Of a DNA stretch of 64,000 nt, positions 25,501-41,775 are shown in pieces. The DNA comes from Drosophila pseudoobscura (taxonomy: Eukaryota > Arthropoda > Insecta > Diptera > Drosophilidae): contig NC_046680.1 of NCBI RefSeq assembly GCF_009870125.1, forward strand, positions 14,279,501 through 14,343,500, read 5' to 3'. How positions within the stretch are numbered: the stretch's first letter is position 1; each line of letters begins with the position of its first letter. Position numbers and translations under genes: made by a program. The notes under the pieces were generated by a model. It searched no databases and had not been told where the DNA came from. It saw only the letters and a program-made list of their open reading frames with translations.

Positions 25501-26719
25501 AACTTGTTTGCTCTCGCTCTGTCGCTGGATCTCTCTCCTGCCATCGCTATACCAATTTTCCTTTCAAATTATGCTTTACCAAAGCATTCGCATTAAAAGG
25601 ACAACGCTCTCCAGCTCCTGTGTGCTGTATTTGTGTGCGTGTATGTGGCTGCCTGCGTAAGCGAGTATCTGTGTGTGTGTGTGCGAGCGAGCGAGTTGTT
25701 CCATCGACGACTGCGTCGCCATCGTCCTGGCATCAGGCTGTGGTTCAGTTTTCTCTCGCAGCTCGAACAGCTCAGACATGCCGCTGGTCCGCGCTCGCCG
25801 TGTGTGTTTATAGTTCGCATATAAGAGCCAGATACATAGCTATATATACATACAGGCCATACATATATATTGATACTCTCGTGAGCCACCGCCCCCCGTC
25901 CCGCAAAATATCACACACAAAAACGAAAGAAAGAAACCCGAGTCAAAGACTCTGGAAAACGCAAGACAACGACGCCATTTGATAACCAAATGTTGCAGGA
26001 CAACATTTACAAAAAGTTTAAAACAACAAATTAAAACCAATCAATTCATCAGTTTGTTTAAACGAAAACTAAATAGAAATTGTGAAACCAAAAAGTTCTG
26101 TGAAAGAATAAAAAAAAACAAGCAAATATAGAGATATTTTTTATTTGCAAATGCAGATAAAATAATGTGCAATAAACTACGAATCATTATAGAGCAGTGA
26201 AACCACTGCTCCCTCTTTGGACCACCGCTCAGATACTTGAATTCTTTGCCATTTTGTTGGGATTTACACAACGAGCGAGCGAAACGAAGGACCTCAGAAA
26301 AATAAACCATAAATAAAAAAGAACGACACGAAACGAAACGAACAAAAACTCATCGAAGCACATCACAAGTGAGTTCTAAATTTCATCTTTCCATACAAAC
26401 AACACACACACACAGCTACTCCTGTAAACACACACACACATATCCCACTCATCACTCGCCCCCTTCACTCGTTGATTTCTCCACTCGCCCATTATGTTGT
26501 ATAGCCCTCTGTGTATCCTGCCTGGTCCTCTCTCTCTCTTTCTCTCTTTCCTGCTCCTGTGTCTACTCTGTTTCGTTCTCTCCATATGAATACACTAACG
26601 AACCCAACTAGCAAATAGGTTTGCGCACTCGTCATTATCCTTCGTCATCGTTCCCCCTCTCCTTTGCCCCTCCCCTTCCATTTCCCCTGCCCATCGTTGC
26701 TGCTTCGTTCTCTTCTCCG

Positions 26720-26721
<2 letters not shown>

Positions 26722-26751
<30 letters not shown>
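26722..26751. repeat. TC dinucleotide run
   Basis: About fifteen CT/TC units in the Kdm4B leader intron. Confidence 0.85.
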
Positions 26752-26754
<3 letters not shown>

Positions 26755-28176
26755 CACATCGAAGCCTCATCGGGTGGTGGTACAGTTTTCTGCGTGGCCC
26801 AAAATTGCGTAAATTTTCATCTAGTTCGCGCTGGGATGTCTCGCACGGCGTTGGTTGTCCTCGCTCCTTTTCTGACCGCTGCTGCTGCTGCAGAGCTTTC
26901 AATCTGTTTATGGTGACAGTAAAATCGAAAAACGGAATAAAAAAAACAAGCGGAAACCGGAAAAGTTGTTAATACAAGTATACAGATGTGAGATTATTGC
27001 TTATTGGGCGTTTTCTATTTGGGAAGGATGCGGAAGGGTCCTGGGCATTAATTAATTGCCTGCCCCTTCTCTGGCATGATTTATTGCGGGGCATCCTTTT
27101 GGCATTTTGGTGTATACAGAAATACATTGCGAAAAATTGCGAAATGCTATCGTGGGAGAAAAGTATACCTGAAATCAAATACTTTTAATGTGTCTTTATA
27201 TACGGAATCGGTTTACCAGAGTATTTCTGGAGAGTATTTAAAAGGAAGCCGATGAATTATCAAATTTGGATTTCTTTTAAATTGGCTATAATCAGCTTTC
27301 ATCTAACAACTAAATTGAATGATGAAATTATCCTGATAAGTTCTCTGACGGATCTAAGATAATTGTCGAATATTTGCATAGGTTTCTCATGGAATAACAT
27401 AAGAAAAACATCTTTTTATTTAACAAATTCTTTCATATTCGAAATATACTCTACAATTTTCAGCTTCTTTCTTTTCCAGCTAGTTTAAGGATATATGATA
27501 TGATATGATATATGATACGAACCCATTCTAGTACTAACGATACAATATCTAGTCCTTAAGATCATTGCACTTCTTTTTGTATGGGTTTTATCCAGAAACA
27601 TAAAGAGAAGGGGAATGGGTATGCCTGCTGCTGTTGCTGTTGTCTAGCATTTGAGGAGAGCGGAGAATGCTTCACGATCCGGTGATCGATCCTCTGCTCA
27701 AACAGTGGCAGAGGCACACAACCAACTGCATATCCTGCCAGCCTCTATCAACGGCACGAATGCCTGCTGTTGCCCCTGCCACCCTCGTCGCTGCCGCCGT
27801 CGCTGCTGCCTCGCCCATTCAGAAAAAAAGGGCGCACGAAAAAGTTGCAGCTGTTCTCTTTCTGTTTGCTTTGTGGCAGGCAGAACGATCCGCACCGATC
27901 CGATCCGATCCGATGCGATCGTTCAGCGTTCAGCGACGGAGCAAGCAGGCAGGCAAAGGCAGGAGGCATCTGCTTCGGATTAATGGGCTCTCCGAATGCA
28001 TTTAGCCAGAGTCAGAGCCTTGAGATAGAGTGCTATATCTGATGAATGCGGGAGTTTTAATGCCTCTCTGCCTTTTATCACAGTTCCAGGATCGGAGAAG
28101 AAGCAGAAGCAGGAGAAATTAGGAGAAAGAAGAGAAGACAGACAGAGCGAGAGCAGGGCTATTAGCTCAATTAAAT

Positions 28177-31451
<3,275 letters not shown>

Positions 31452-31588
31452 CTTAAATGTTCCTTTTGTTTGTTTGTTGGTTGTAGTCTTTGTGTTTGGT
31501 TCAACTTTAACCCACTTTGTGTACTCGTAATTGGTGTCATGTCGAAGCTCTCAGAACTAACCGATCCGCATATATCAACACACACATA

Positions 31589-31623
<35 letters not shown>

Positions 31624-33068
31624 ATATATAGTATTCGTATCTGTTTTATTTGTTTAACATTCAAAAATTGGCCAAAATTCAAATTCAAATTTACTCAATT
31701 TTATTTCGTAAGTGTCCGCATTTCATTCCATCTCATGCCGAATCATTCATCCATCGAGAATATCGGAGATCTGTTTTAAATTTTTAATTATTATATGTGA
31801 ATGTTTTTGTTTTTTGCCAGAAAAAAAACAGAGATAAAAGTAAAGAAAAATAATTATTTCTTCCATTTGCGGTGCTCAAAATAAACATACGAATTGATTC
31901 AGACAGACTCATCCTCCACTCAATCGATTGAAACCCAAGTGAAACCCTCACCTGATTAACAAGAACAAATGCTTTCCCAACTAAATAATCGTGTTTATTT
32001 TCCGACACGACACTCCTCGACTTTCATTGGTCTCTGTCTCTTCTCTCAAATGTCAAATTTCCATCAAAATTATACAAAATCTACATATATATATAAATAA
32101 ATGCACAAATCATTTCCCCAGAGGGAACTCCGTGCTGTGCGCGTTGAAAAGGGCTATGAAATTGTTGATTTTAGTTTTTCAATTATTATTTGTATTATTA
32201 TTATTATTTCTAGTTAATTTAAGAGCTTATTGTTTATGTTTATTTAAAGTTCGAACGAATGATGCGCGCGCGCTCATGTGGTGTCCAGTGTGACCAATTG
32301 CTCAGCCGAAACAGTGCTGCCCATTCCTCAATCATGCGCACACAATTGGTCAGCACTTGAGCCGCGACTTGGCATTTTTTATTTATTTATTTCTTAGATT
32401 TGGATTTTATTAAATTTTTAAGTTAATTTTATACATAGAATATCTTTTTTTCTCTTCTTGTTTCTTATCTGTGAACCAAAGACACTATCCGTTGGCAACA
32501 CTGCACTATCCCTCCCCTTAGAAGGGGTGGGGGATACTCCAACTTTGGCCAATTCACAAATTTTACTTTCGCTGTCTTCCGTTCTACACTCAGTTATTGA
32601 AGTATTTGAACTATGTATTTTATTTGTTTAGTTATTGCGTTGCGAGTACTGTACAAGAGTTACGATTACGATTGCTATAAACTAGATCTAAGTACGAAAA
32701 CACACAAATTCTACCGACAAACAAAAACCAATCTCTCACTCTGTCTCTCTCTATATATATATATATTTTTGATATACTTAAAGAAGGTCCTGTACTGTAC
32801 TGTATATATAGTGTGTGGGATAAGGGATATTGATATCCCAACGCAACCTACATACATAATATGTACATAAGAGTATATGTACAAACGGACAAGTACGAGT
32901 AGTTATCATTTTGCACTACATTAGTTTTGATTTCGATTGATTGATTTCGATTTCCATTCCGATTACGATTACGATTGATTTATTGATTTATGCAAATATT
33001 ACATTCAAACACATCTTTTATGAACCAAACCGAATATGTATTTTCCAAAAAAAATATATAAACAAAAG
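31452..33068 (+). other. AT-rich spacer or intron between the Gln-rich exon and the zinc-finger exon
   Basis: About 1.6 kb, AT-rich with no convincing coding sequence. A perfect match to the Drosophila core-promoter Motif 1 (bound by M1BP), in reverse orientation, lies at 32286-32296. An initiator-like TCAGTT lies near 32590. These could mark a separate promoter. Confidence 0.5.
31586..31630. repeat. TATATG microsatellite
   Basis: Tandem TATATG/TATA units in non-coding sequence between the glutamine-rich exon and the zinc-finger exon. Confidence 0.8.
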
Positions 33069-35368
33069 ACAATGTGGTCACAACTATTAGTTCGTCCTCC
33101 ATCCTGCACACGAACGGCACCGCCCACACGAACGGAGGCGTGGATCCCAACACCACCCATGACCACCAGCACCACCATCAGCAGCAGCAGCAACAGCAAC
33201 AACAGCCACAGTACCACTACATCACCACCAGCGGGGAGGACGGACAGACCCCAACAACCATAGTTTTCGAGAACTATAATGGCGGCATGCCCGCATCTGT
33301 TGCCCCTGCCACGCCCACGCCTGTGTCGGTGGCTGCCTCGCCGGCGGCCACAACGACAACCACCACTGCCCTGGTCAACACGGACGGCACGATCATCGAG
33401 TTCGATGGGAACACCTACGAGGAGTACCATGTGCTCAAGAGCGAGCCTGGGAGCAGCGACTGCCTGAGCAATGGTAGCAGTGCCGTGGCGGCGGACATCA
33501 TCAAGTACGAGCCGCAGCCAGTAGAGGAGGATGACGAGGAGAGTGGCCTGCAGGCGAAGTACGATGACGATGGCCTGCAGGTGAAGTACGAGGAGCAGGA
33601 GCAGGACCTCGACCAGGGGCAGGACTACGAAGAGTACCAGGTGATCAAGGCCGAGGTGGAAGCGGAGGCGGCGGAGCAGGCGGCCGGCGCGGTCACCTAC
33701 ACGATCTCTAGCATGACAGACGATCCCAACCAGCAGCCGCAGCAGGCATCCTCCGGGGACCAGCCCAACGCTAGCATGGTGCCCAAGTCGGGATCGGCAG
33801 CGGCCGCCAAGCAGAAGCGCAAGCGGAAGACGCGCGTCATTGCCGAGGACGAGCAGGGCGAGTACCTGGAGAAGATGAGTGTGCGGGGCCTGGACATCGC
33901 CCGCTATGAGCACATCATCGACGGGGTGGCCTACTGCCTAGTGTGCGCCAAGAACGACATCTTCAAGACGTTCAAGAACAAGTACAGCTTCCAGCGGCAC
34001 GCCTACCTCTTTCACGAGGGCCAGAACCGGAAGATCTTCGCCTGCCCCATCTGCAACAAGGAGTTCTCGCGCCCCGACAAGATGAAGATGCACAAGAAGG
34101 ACAAGCACGGCGACGTCCCCATGCCGCCATCGGCCACCATCACGCCCCTCAAGGGGGACGGCACCCCGGCCGCAAAGCGACCGCGAACCTCCCGCACACC
34201 TCGTGTCCGCAAGTCCAAGGCCAGCGACGCAGGCACCCCCACCGGCACGCCCGCCAAGAAGCGCCTGGCGCAGATTGACAGCGTGCTCGACGATGTCCAG
34301 AACTCGGAGAGCCTCTCCGTGCCGCACTCCCAGTCCCAGTCCCAGCACCAACAACAGCAGCAGCAGCAACCCATGCAGCACACACTCACAACGACGCTGG
34401 CGCCCACGACGTCGCAGCCGCAGCAGCTCCAGACACTGCCATCGCTGGACTTCAGCGGGATGATCCTGCCGGGTGGCGCTCAGCTGGCCCTGGCCAATCC
34501 GGGGGCCAGTAGCTCTATGACTCTGCAGCGCGGTGCGACCACGCCCAACGGCGGACAGGCGGGGACGGGGCCCACGACGACGCTCATCTACTCGAATCAG
34601 CTGGAGCTACAACAGGCGCTGCTCCAGCAACAACTGCACGGTCAGAGCATCATGATCCAGGACCAGTCTGGTAACCTAGTGCCCCTGCAGTTGGACGGAA
34701 GTCAAACGATATACACGACGGCCGCGGCACCGCAGCAGCGAGCGCAGGCGACCACGGCCACGTACCAGACGACTCAACCGCAACAGCAGCAGCAGCAGTT
34801 GGTGCAACATCAGCAGCAGCAGACAGTGAAGGTGGAGGGGCAGTCGCAACCCCATTACGAGATGGAGAACGTGACCTACCTGAGCTCCACGGCGGCGGCC
34901 ACGCCGGCGACGGCCGAGCAACAGCACCAACAACAACAGCAGCAGCACGTGATTGGAACGGTGCAGAGCTACCAGATCCTTACGCCGGATGGCCTGCAGA
35001 GCTTCCAACCGAAGCTGGAACCGGGGGAGCTGGGCGATCTGTGTCCCTACTCGCAGTACACGTTCCAGCCCACGCTCAACGCGAACGCCCTAGACGCGCA
35101 CACGCAGCAGCAGCACCACCACAACCAGCAGCATCACCACCACCAACAGCAGCAGCAGACGCATCTGCTGCAGCAGCAGCAGTTCGCGACCCACAATCCG
35201 CACCAACAGTTCATGGAGCTGAAGAACGAGCTGCTAATCAAGGGCAGTGATGCGTACACCCTGGACGCCGGCTCCATGTACCACCTGCCCTTCTCGCCCA
35301 CATCGATGATCAATGCGGTGAACGATGTGAACACATCGTCCCTGCTGGAGACCAAAGAAATTAGGTAA
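33069..35368 (+). CDS. C2H2 zinc-finger protein exon, Gln-rich, 5' end unresolved
   Basis: One exon of ~765 codons. Two adjacent C2H2 fingers lie at about 33931-34014 (YCLVC ... HAYLFH) and 34037-34110 (FACPIC ... HKKDKH), followed by a basic AT-hook-like stretch (KRPRTSRTPRVRKSK). Both sides are polyGln/His and acidic, the usual make-up of a fly transcription factor. The frame is open only from 33062 and has no ATG until 33285, yet codon use already looks coding before that. So the start is spliced in from upstream. AG at 33067-33068 gives a phase-1 acceptor that fits the Kdm4B exon ending at 31404; its pyrimidine tract is poor. The motif TATYQTT followed by polyGln occurs in both exons, which supports one protein. 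The end is either the stop TAA at 35366-35368 or the GTAAAC donor overlapping it. Confidence 0.75.
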
Positions 35369-35700
35369 ACACTTCCGCTAATCTCTCTCCCTAATCTACT
35401 CTACTCTACATCCCTTTTCTAGATCTGTCTCTCTGTATCTCTCTATATTTTCCCTAGTGTAACACGCTCGTCTAGTATCTGTCTCTATATATATCTCTCT
35501 CTCTGTCTTATCCCTAAAATGCTCCTCTATCTGTCTCTTTCCGTTGAATCTGTTGAGTAGTCGGCGGCGAAGCTGCGAGTCGCTTGTGTACCGTTGTGTT
35601 TCCCATTTCCACGTATTTAGTGTCGATCAACGCCGTTGTACTATATGCTACTAAAAAAAAACTGCAACAAGAACAACGCATAAGAACAATGAAAGTACAA

Positions 35701-35706
35701 AATAAA
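35701..35706 (+). terminator. Poly(A) signal after the zinc-finger exon
   Basis: AATAAA 333 bases after the stop at 35368. It supports the zinc-finger exon being a terminal exon. Confidence 0.5.
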
Positions 35707-37369
35707 AGTAAAAGCCAAATGAAATGAAACCACCGAAAATGTACATTAAGCATTTACCAGTTTAGTTTTAACTTAGTCCTATGCATATTTTACTTTATTT
35801 AGTATAATTATTCTTTTGTACCGTCTAAGAGTAACCTTATTTACTATTTAGTAGAACTTGGTTGTTTTTTTTTACCCACGATATTTGCCAACATTTTTGT
35901 GCATTTATTTATTGTTTCACCCACTCTCCACGCTGTACAAAGAATGTGCCTTGTTGCTTCCTGCCTCATCCTCCAATTATCCCCTAATATCACTGTTTAT
36001 CCCGCCTAACACTCCTAACTCCTAATGTGATATATAGTAATCAACTTGTTGCCCGGTTTTTGTTCCGAGACATAAGTTTATGTTCAAATACGTTTTATAC
36101 CTCAATGCAATTTTGTTCTTTTTCTTTCTTTTCTCTTGTTTTATTTTATGTACACACAACCAACCCACCAACCAACCAATCAATCAATCAATCAAACAAA
36201 CAAACCAATATAACACGCGCGTATGCATAATATCGGTAACAGCTACGATATATCAGAGGCCGTGCTATTAGCCCTTTAAACAATCTGAACCGCCATCGAA
36301 AGCTGCAGCCAAAGTACCAAAAAAAATCTAATTTAATCAAATCAAATGAAAACTATAAACCCACTCTCGATGAAACAAGAGAAAGCGCCAAGAGTGATAG
36401 ATATAGAAAATGCCTCCTCGAGAGAAAAAGCAACGCAAATGGAAGCCAATTTTCAATGTTTGCCGAGCTGGGCAACCATCAAAATACTTATATATAAAGT
36501 ATATACCCATAATACTCACTGTCTCAGCTCATTGATGCATTCATTCAACCATTCGATCTACCAATCAATCAATCATTCCGCCATCATCACTTGTTGTGCC
36601 TGTTCCTCTCTCTGTGTGTGTGTTTTGTGTGTAACATCAGAAAATCAAAAAAAGATCCGATCATCATGAAATACTATAAAGCTGTATAAACGATCCACAG
36701 CACATTTAACCAATATATAACATAACAAATTTAACACATAATCAATTAAAATTGGACATTTAGTGCAAGGTATGTGTACTTTTATTTATTCGCTTTTCGT
36801 TTTTGTTCGTTTCGTTTTGTGTTTCTTGCGTAACCCTTTTCCCCCTCGTTTTGTTACTAACCGAATGTCGTCTCTCTACCAATTGGCTCTTTGACCATCT
36901 CTTAACGGAATAGTAGGGTCCTGTCCTCACGAATATTCATACATGCATGTGCCAGTGTTTGGCAACATACACATGGTAAGGCCAGGATTGCATTTGCAAC
37001 ATGCATGTGTGAATGGCTATGGAAAGCGGGGGAGGAGGGGAATAAGCCGCAGGCATCCACACAACATCCACATAACATACATTCGATTACCACAAAGCTA
37101 TCAGTCATACATATAAGTACAATTATAATTTACTAACCCAGATTAACAGTGATTAAGCCTACCTAAATTACCAAATTACCAAAACGAAACCACATAAGAA
37201 GAATGAAGCAAAATTGCTAATGAAAATGTTCTTTTTTATTTTTTTCTTTTTTCACCCACGAAAATAATTTTTCGTTCGTCCGTTGTTTGTGTTATTTCTT
37301 ATGATTTGCACACGAAAATTCATCAACATGCGACATGAATCACAAAAAACAACAACCGAACAACAACAG
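35707..37369 (+). other. Non-coding stretch between the two terminal-type exons
   Basis: About 1.7 kb, AT-rich, with short tandem runs (AATC near 36176-36200; CA and GT runs). Open frames here do not look coding. It is probably longer 3' UTR of the zinc-finger transcript or intron. Confidence 0.5.
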
Positions 37370-37428
37370 GTTCTTCTAAACACCACAACAACCACAACCA
37401 CATCTCCAAGAACAACAACCAGAAGGCA

Positions 37429-38871
37429 ATGTTCAAGCGGCCATACACACCAAGCATTCACATACCCACCACCAACAACAAAAACAACACCACCACCACA
37501 ACCAACACGAACCACCAGAACCAGAACCGTACCCAAAACACTGAAGACGTGCAGCGTCGCCAAGCGGAAGCGAATCGCATTTACTACGAAGAGATCGTCC
37601 TGAAGCAGGCACAATCAAAATCACGTGCCAGGCGCCTAGCCAGCAGCACAAGTTGCAGCGACAGCCAAAGGGGCACCCTCAACAGCAGCTTCGTCGACAA
37701 GTTTGCCGACTTTGTTACACACAAGACAAGAATGCCCATGCCCGACCCCAACCACCAGTCCCATGCCGTGCCGAATCCCAGAACTAATGCAAATGCTGTC
37801 TCATCTCTCATTCCTCCCCTCAACACGAACAGTGGAAGCAACGCCAACGTCGGCTCTGGAGCTGCTAGCAACTGTGTCTCTGTGGTGAGTGGCAGCGGAA
37901 TCAATGGCTTCAAGGCCGGAGCCAAAAAGACGCCGGTGATCCTGCTAGCCGCCCGCGGCCCTGGAAAGCATCAGCCCATCAGCCTCATCAATGGCACTGC
38001 CAAGGCCGGAGCGGGCGGTGTCACGTTGCTGCGCGTCAATTCACAGCCCAATCGCAACCAGCGGCAGGTCATCGTCGCCCCAGAGCAGCAGGTGCAACAG
38101 CAGCAGGAACTGACTGACGAAGAGGCGGAACAAATGGCGGAGCTAGCGGAGGATGAAGAGCTCGACGAAGATCTAGAGGATGACGATGATCTCTCCTCTT
38201 CCACCGCTCAAATCCTGCGCAAGTTCCGTATTCCCAAGGGCACGGCCCTGACTGCCAAGTCTGGGGAAAACTACCTGGCCATGCCCACGCCCACACCCTC
38301 ACCCCCAGGGGGCGTCAATGCGGGTAGCTCCACCGCTGATGCTGGCAACTACATTGAGAACGAAGAGGAGCTCATCGAGGAGGTGCACGAGGATGATCTG
38401 GTCGAGGAGATCATCGACGAAGAGCACTGCGAGGAGCAGCCCGAACTGGAGGATGATGGGACGACGGCCGACAACGATGGCCTCGACCTGAACAGCCCAT
38501 GCCATTCAGTACCACCGCCAGTGGCAGCGACTGCCCCGGCGGCCCAGCAGTTGCTGCTCACCTCGGCCCCACAACAGCCGCCGCTGCAGCTGCAAACTGT
38601 GAGCTCCAACGGAACGGTTACTTACCTAAATCTGCCACCCAACACGATCCTGCTGCAGTCGGCCGATGGCAGCATCATAGCAGCCACCCAGGTGCCGCAT
38701 CCGAACAAGGCCGGCCAGCATCAGCTCATCGCCTTGCCGGGCAACGTGGCTATGGCCGAACCGGCACCTCAGACCTCGGCGGCGCCCACGCAGACCCTGC
38801 TCCTGACGGCCGACGGCACGGCCATTCCCATAATGGCGAACGTAGCGCCCCAGCAGCAGCAACAGCAACAC

Positions 38872-38902
<31 letters not shown>

Positions 38903-38943
38903 AGGCGGCTGCTGCTGCTGCTGCCCAGCTGTTTGCCGCGTAG
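37429..38943 (+). CDS. Acidic, Gln-rich protein exon of unknown function
   Basis: I do not recognise this as a named gene. The frame is open from 37339 to the stop at 38943; the first ATG is at 37429. After a low-complexity Asn/Thr start comes a conserved-looking block (QRRQAEANRIYYEEIVLKQAQ), then FVDKFADFVTHKTRMP, a Gly/Ala/Asn-rich part, two strongly acidic runs around 38110-38190 and 38350-38460, and a Gln/Ala-rich tail. Composition suggests a nuclear transcription regulator without a DNA-binding domain. A phase-1 acceptor (AG at 37368-37369) would join it to the Kdm4B exon ending at 31404; the phase-2 donor at the end of the zinc-finger exon fits only poorly. It could equally be a separate gene starting at 37429. 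A long 3' UTR follows, with poly(A) signals at 40249 and 40349. Confidence 0.65.
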
Positions 38944-40354
38944 GGGCTAATGGGTGGCCAAATGGGTCGATTTTTGAACAGTGCCACCATAATGCCGACC
39001 ACTTATTTCTTCTAAGAATCGCCAGTCGATTAAGCAACTGTATCACAGATCCAAAAATGGTGTTGCTCATGCGGCAAGGCTTTGACTTCATAGTTAAGCC
39101 TTGGCTCGTCAGCAACAGTTTGCTAGAGATTCCCAGTTCTCGATTGAAATCGTCGCATTTGGCCACCCATGGGGCTCGGGGAAGGGAAAGAGCAATTTGG
39201 GATATAGGGCAATAGAATCAGTATAAGAAACACTCACAAAAAGCCAAGCTAAAAAAACTTTGATATTACTACAATGTTGGATGTGCATAGAAAATTTATT
39301 TTTATACATATAATCGAAAAAGGGAAAATCAAATGTTGTTCAACACACCCACACACACACACACAAATAACAGACACAGCGTTGTAAAGGAATCAAATAT
39401 GTACATTTCAAGAAAAAACTTAAGAGCATCTTACATTTAAATTATTTATACGACTAAGCTAGCATTAAACATTAAGTGCAAAGACGAGACACACACCCAA
39501 ACCAGTTGTAACTACTCGTATTACCCCCGCTGCCCGAATGGAGCGGCGGAATATGTTTAGCCTAATTTACGAGAGTAGCATTGTATCGTATTCATTTCTG
39601 ACTAGTATATGTATGTATGCACTACTCTGAATAGAAGAGATACGAATGCATAGCTACGAATATAATTTTGTTCCTTTTTACGTATCAAGAAATAGAAAAG
39701 AAGACCTATTTCATCTAGTATTTCGTCACTAAGTTCACAGTCTATTTATTTATTTTTGTTAACCGATATCCCATGCGTATTCATATAGCCCGCGTCGCGA
39801 CGTCCCTTGTCATTATGGTTTCTTTTAGCTGTTTCATGTTGCATATTCTTTACGTGAAATATTATACATATATATGTATGTTTTATTTGCAATCCTGTTA
39901 GGCCATTCATTTAAGAGTAAGAGAATTCAAGCATAGCACTGACCGAACCTACTTTTAAGTTGTGAACTCCGACCCTACCCTGCCCCACTAGATACTTAAA
40001 GCTAAAAAGTATTTTTCATATGATTAATAAACCCCTACACCTAAATTACAGTTAAGCACCTCCTACCTACACCATTACATAAAATAGCTAACATTAATGG
40101 AAGACAATGATTGAAAAACGTATATAAAACTTGTAGTCTAAGACCCACAAAAACAAACAAACAAACAAATATGAAAAGAGAGTTGCACTTCTTGTAAGAT
40201 ATACTTCTAGATTAAGGTCTAACGATAAACGAAGCTAAACAGAAAGCGAATAAAAATCAGCATCTTGAGCAGCCTACAATATGTATAATAACGAGTCTTA
40301 AACTAATATTACTTTACGTATATAAATATATATATATTTATTATAAACAATAAA
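38944..40354 (+). other. Long 3' UTR with two poly(A) signals
   Basis: About 1.4 kb of AT-rich non-coding sequence after the acidic exon, with AATAAA at 40249-40254 and 40349-40354. No gene is seen in it. Confidence 0.6.
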
Positions 40355-40457
40355 ATACAATTTTAAAAATTTAAAAGCTTACCGTCATCAACCGAAAACA
40401 GAAGCCGCCAGAGACAGGAGACTTTGCCATCTGCTGGTGTCGGCTGGCACTTAACTA

Positions 40458-40830
40458 GATGAAGTCGAAATTAGTTTTCTCAGGCAACATTCAGTTCATA
40501 TTCCAACTAATTGCCAATTGGTATGGGTATAATGGCGGCTTGCAGCGTGTCCTAGATATTGGTTCTGTTCATGGGCTTCATTCTATTTTCGTTTCGATGT
40601 CACTGGAACCATGGACTGGGTACCAAATACACAAGTTCAAATAAACCTTATTTACAACAATTATCTAACAACTATTTTACGACGTTCCAATAAGTAAGGC
40701 CACTGACAAACGCATTATTGAAACTAAAATCCGATTTCGAGATGCGTATGTGAATATAGGTTTCCAGTTGAAAAGCAATTTACTTTTCGCAATTAAACGA
40801 TATTTAAATGTACATTTAGTTGTTATCTAC
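40458..40830 (-). pseudogene. Collapsed third DUF1091 copy
   Basis: Two fragments of the neighbouring DUF1091 gene sit next to each other. The part at 40458-40625 is a near copy of the 3' end of that gene (about 40890-41050). The part from 40637 to about 40830 is a near copy of its signal-peptide exon and upstream flank (about 41680-41890). Everything between, including both core domain exons, is missing, and the signal-peptide exon is also disturbed. This is what remains after a tandem duplication followed by a large internal deletion. It cannot make a DUF1091 protein. Confidence 0.8.
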
Positions 40831-40933
40831 ATTCAATTATACGTACAGCAGGTCTTCACAGGTAACATTATAAAGCGATTTAATTGAATTCGAAAAAAGT
40901 TTTCTCATGCAAAATATTCAATTCATATTCCAC

Positions 40934-41775
40934 TTAATTCCCAATTTGTACGGGTATAATGGCGGTTTGCAGCGTATCCTGGATATTGGTTCTGTTCATT
41001 GGCATGGTTCTATTTCGTTTCGACGTCACTGGAATCATGGACTGGGCATAGAACTTGATCGTACCCAGACATAGGGGTGGCTTGTCTCTGTAGTTTTCAA
41101 ACGAAGTCAATGAAACTTGGTAGTAGCCCAACGGTAGCTTAATAGGCACAACGCTCTCATCTATGAATAAATCACGTGCAAACATGTGGCCCTGTGGAAA
41201 TAAAATGTCACATGAAGATGCCAGCTATAGAGTTACAGTTTTTGATCTTACCACAAATGGGCATGAGTGATTAAAGTTGGTATAACGTTTGAACAGATTC
41301 CACATGTACTTTCCATAAGGACTATGATTTCTTCGGTCAATAATGTCGCATAGATTAACCAAAACATCCACCAGAAAAGGATGATACTTATTGCTGTAGT
41401 CTCGTTTAAAGACTTTTATACGAACCTGCAATCGGAAAAGTTAGATCAATGGCTATGGCGTTTAAGTTACGTTACAGGAAAATGTTGCAGCGCTCGCTTA
41501 CCGTCATATTGTTCACAGGCTGCAGAAAATACACATCCATCTGGGCCACGGCCATATTCCAGTTTATGGCCTTCAGGATGCACGAGGCATTAGCAGTGAG
41601 CATTGGAATGGTGAAGCATTCTAAATTCGTCGTCTTATATATTACCTTAGGTTCGCAGCACTTAAAGTAAATATACATGTTCAAATAAACCTTATTTACA
41701 ACAATTATCTAACAACTACTCTACCACGCTCCAGATCAGCAAGGCGCCAACAAGTAAAGCCACTGACAAACGCAT
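40934..41775 (-). CDS. DUF1091 (DM8) family secreted protein, copy A
   Basis: Member of a large insect family of small secreted proteins; several relatives are expressed in chemosensory organs, but the function of this one is unknown. The minus-strand exons are 41775-41725, 41660-41502, 41425-41252 and 41191-40934, giving 213 residues with all introns in phase 0. Exon 1 is a clear signal peptide (MRLSVALLVGALLIWSV). The family pattern follows: VRIKVFKRDYSNKYHPFLVDVLVNLCD, then NFNHSCPFV, then LPLGYYQVSL. The exon was too short to stand out by itself; I chose it because its donor joins the next exon in phase and matches the layout of copy B. Exons 2 and 3 have exactly the same lengths (159 and 174 bases) as in copy B. 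Confidence 0.85.

Larger units (their letters stand above)
18797..28083 (+). other. Long leader intron of Kdm4B, no gene seen
   Basis: About 9.3 kb. It holds many short simple repeats: GGAT (19428-19459), GA (22552-22569), TC (26722-26751), CA and CTG runs, and GATCC repeats near 27890-27915. Many open frames cross it, but all are low complexity with no recognisable protein. GA/CT-rich stretches could bind GAGA-type factors and the intron may hold enhancers; this is inference. I see no nested tRNA or coding exon. Confidence 0.5.

Noticed and set aside
32613-32870. 85-codon plus-strand frame starting with ATG
   Set aside because: Codon use is AT-rich and includes a TA repeat (YIYIF); it does not splice in phase to the zinc-finger exon.
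33005-33913. 302-codon minus-strand frame opposite the zinc-finger exon
   Set aside because: Leu/Val-rich antisense reading of Gln-, His- and acid-rich codons. No start context or homology.
36346-36669. 107-codon plus-strand frame after the zinc-finger exon
   Set aside because: AT-rich with AATC repeats read as NHSIYQSINHS; it lies in probable 3' UTR and lacks coding composition.
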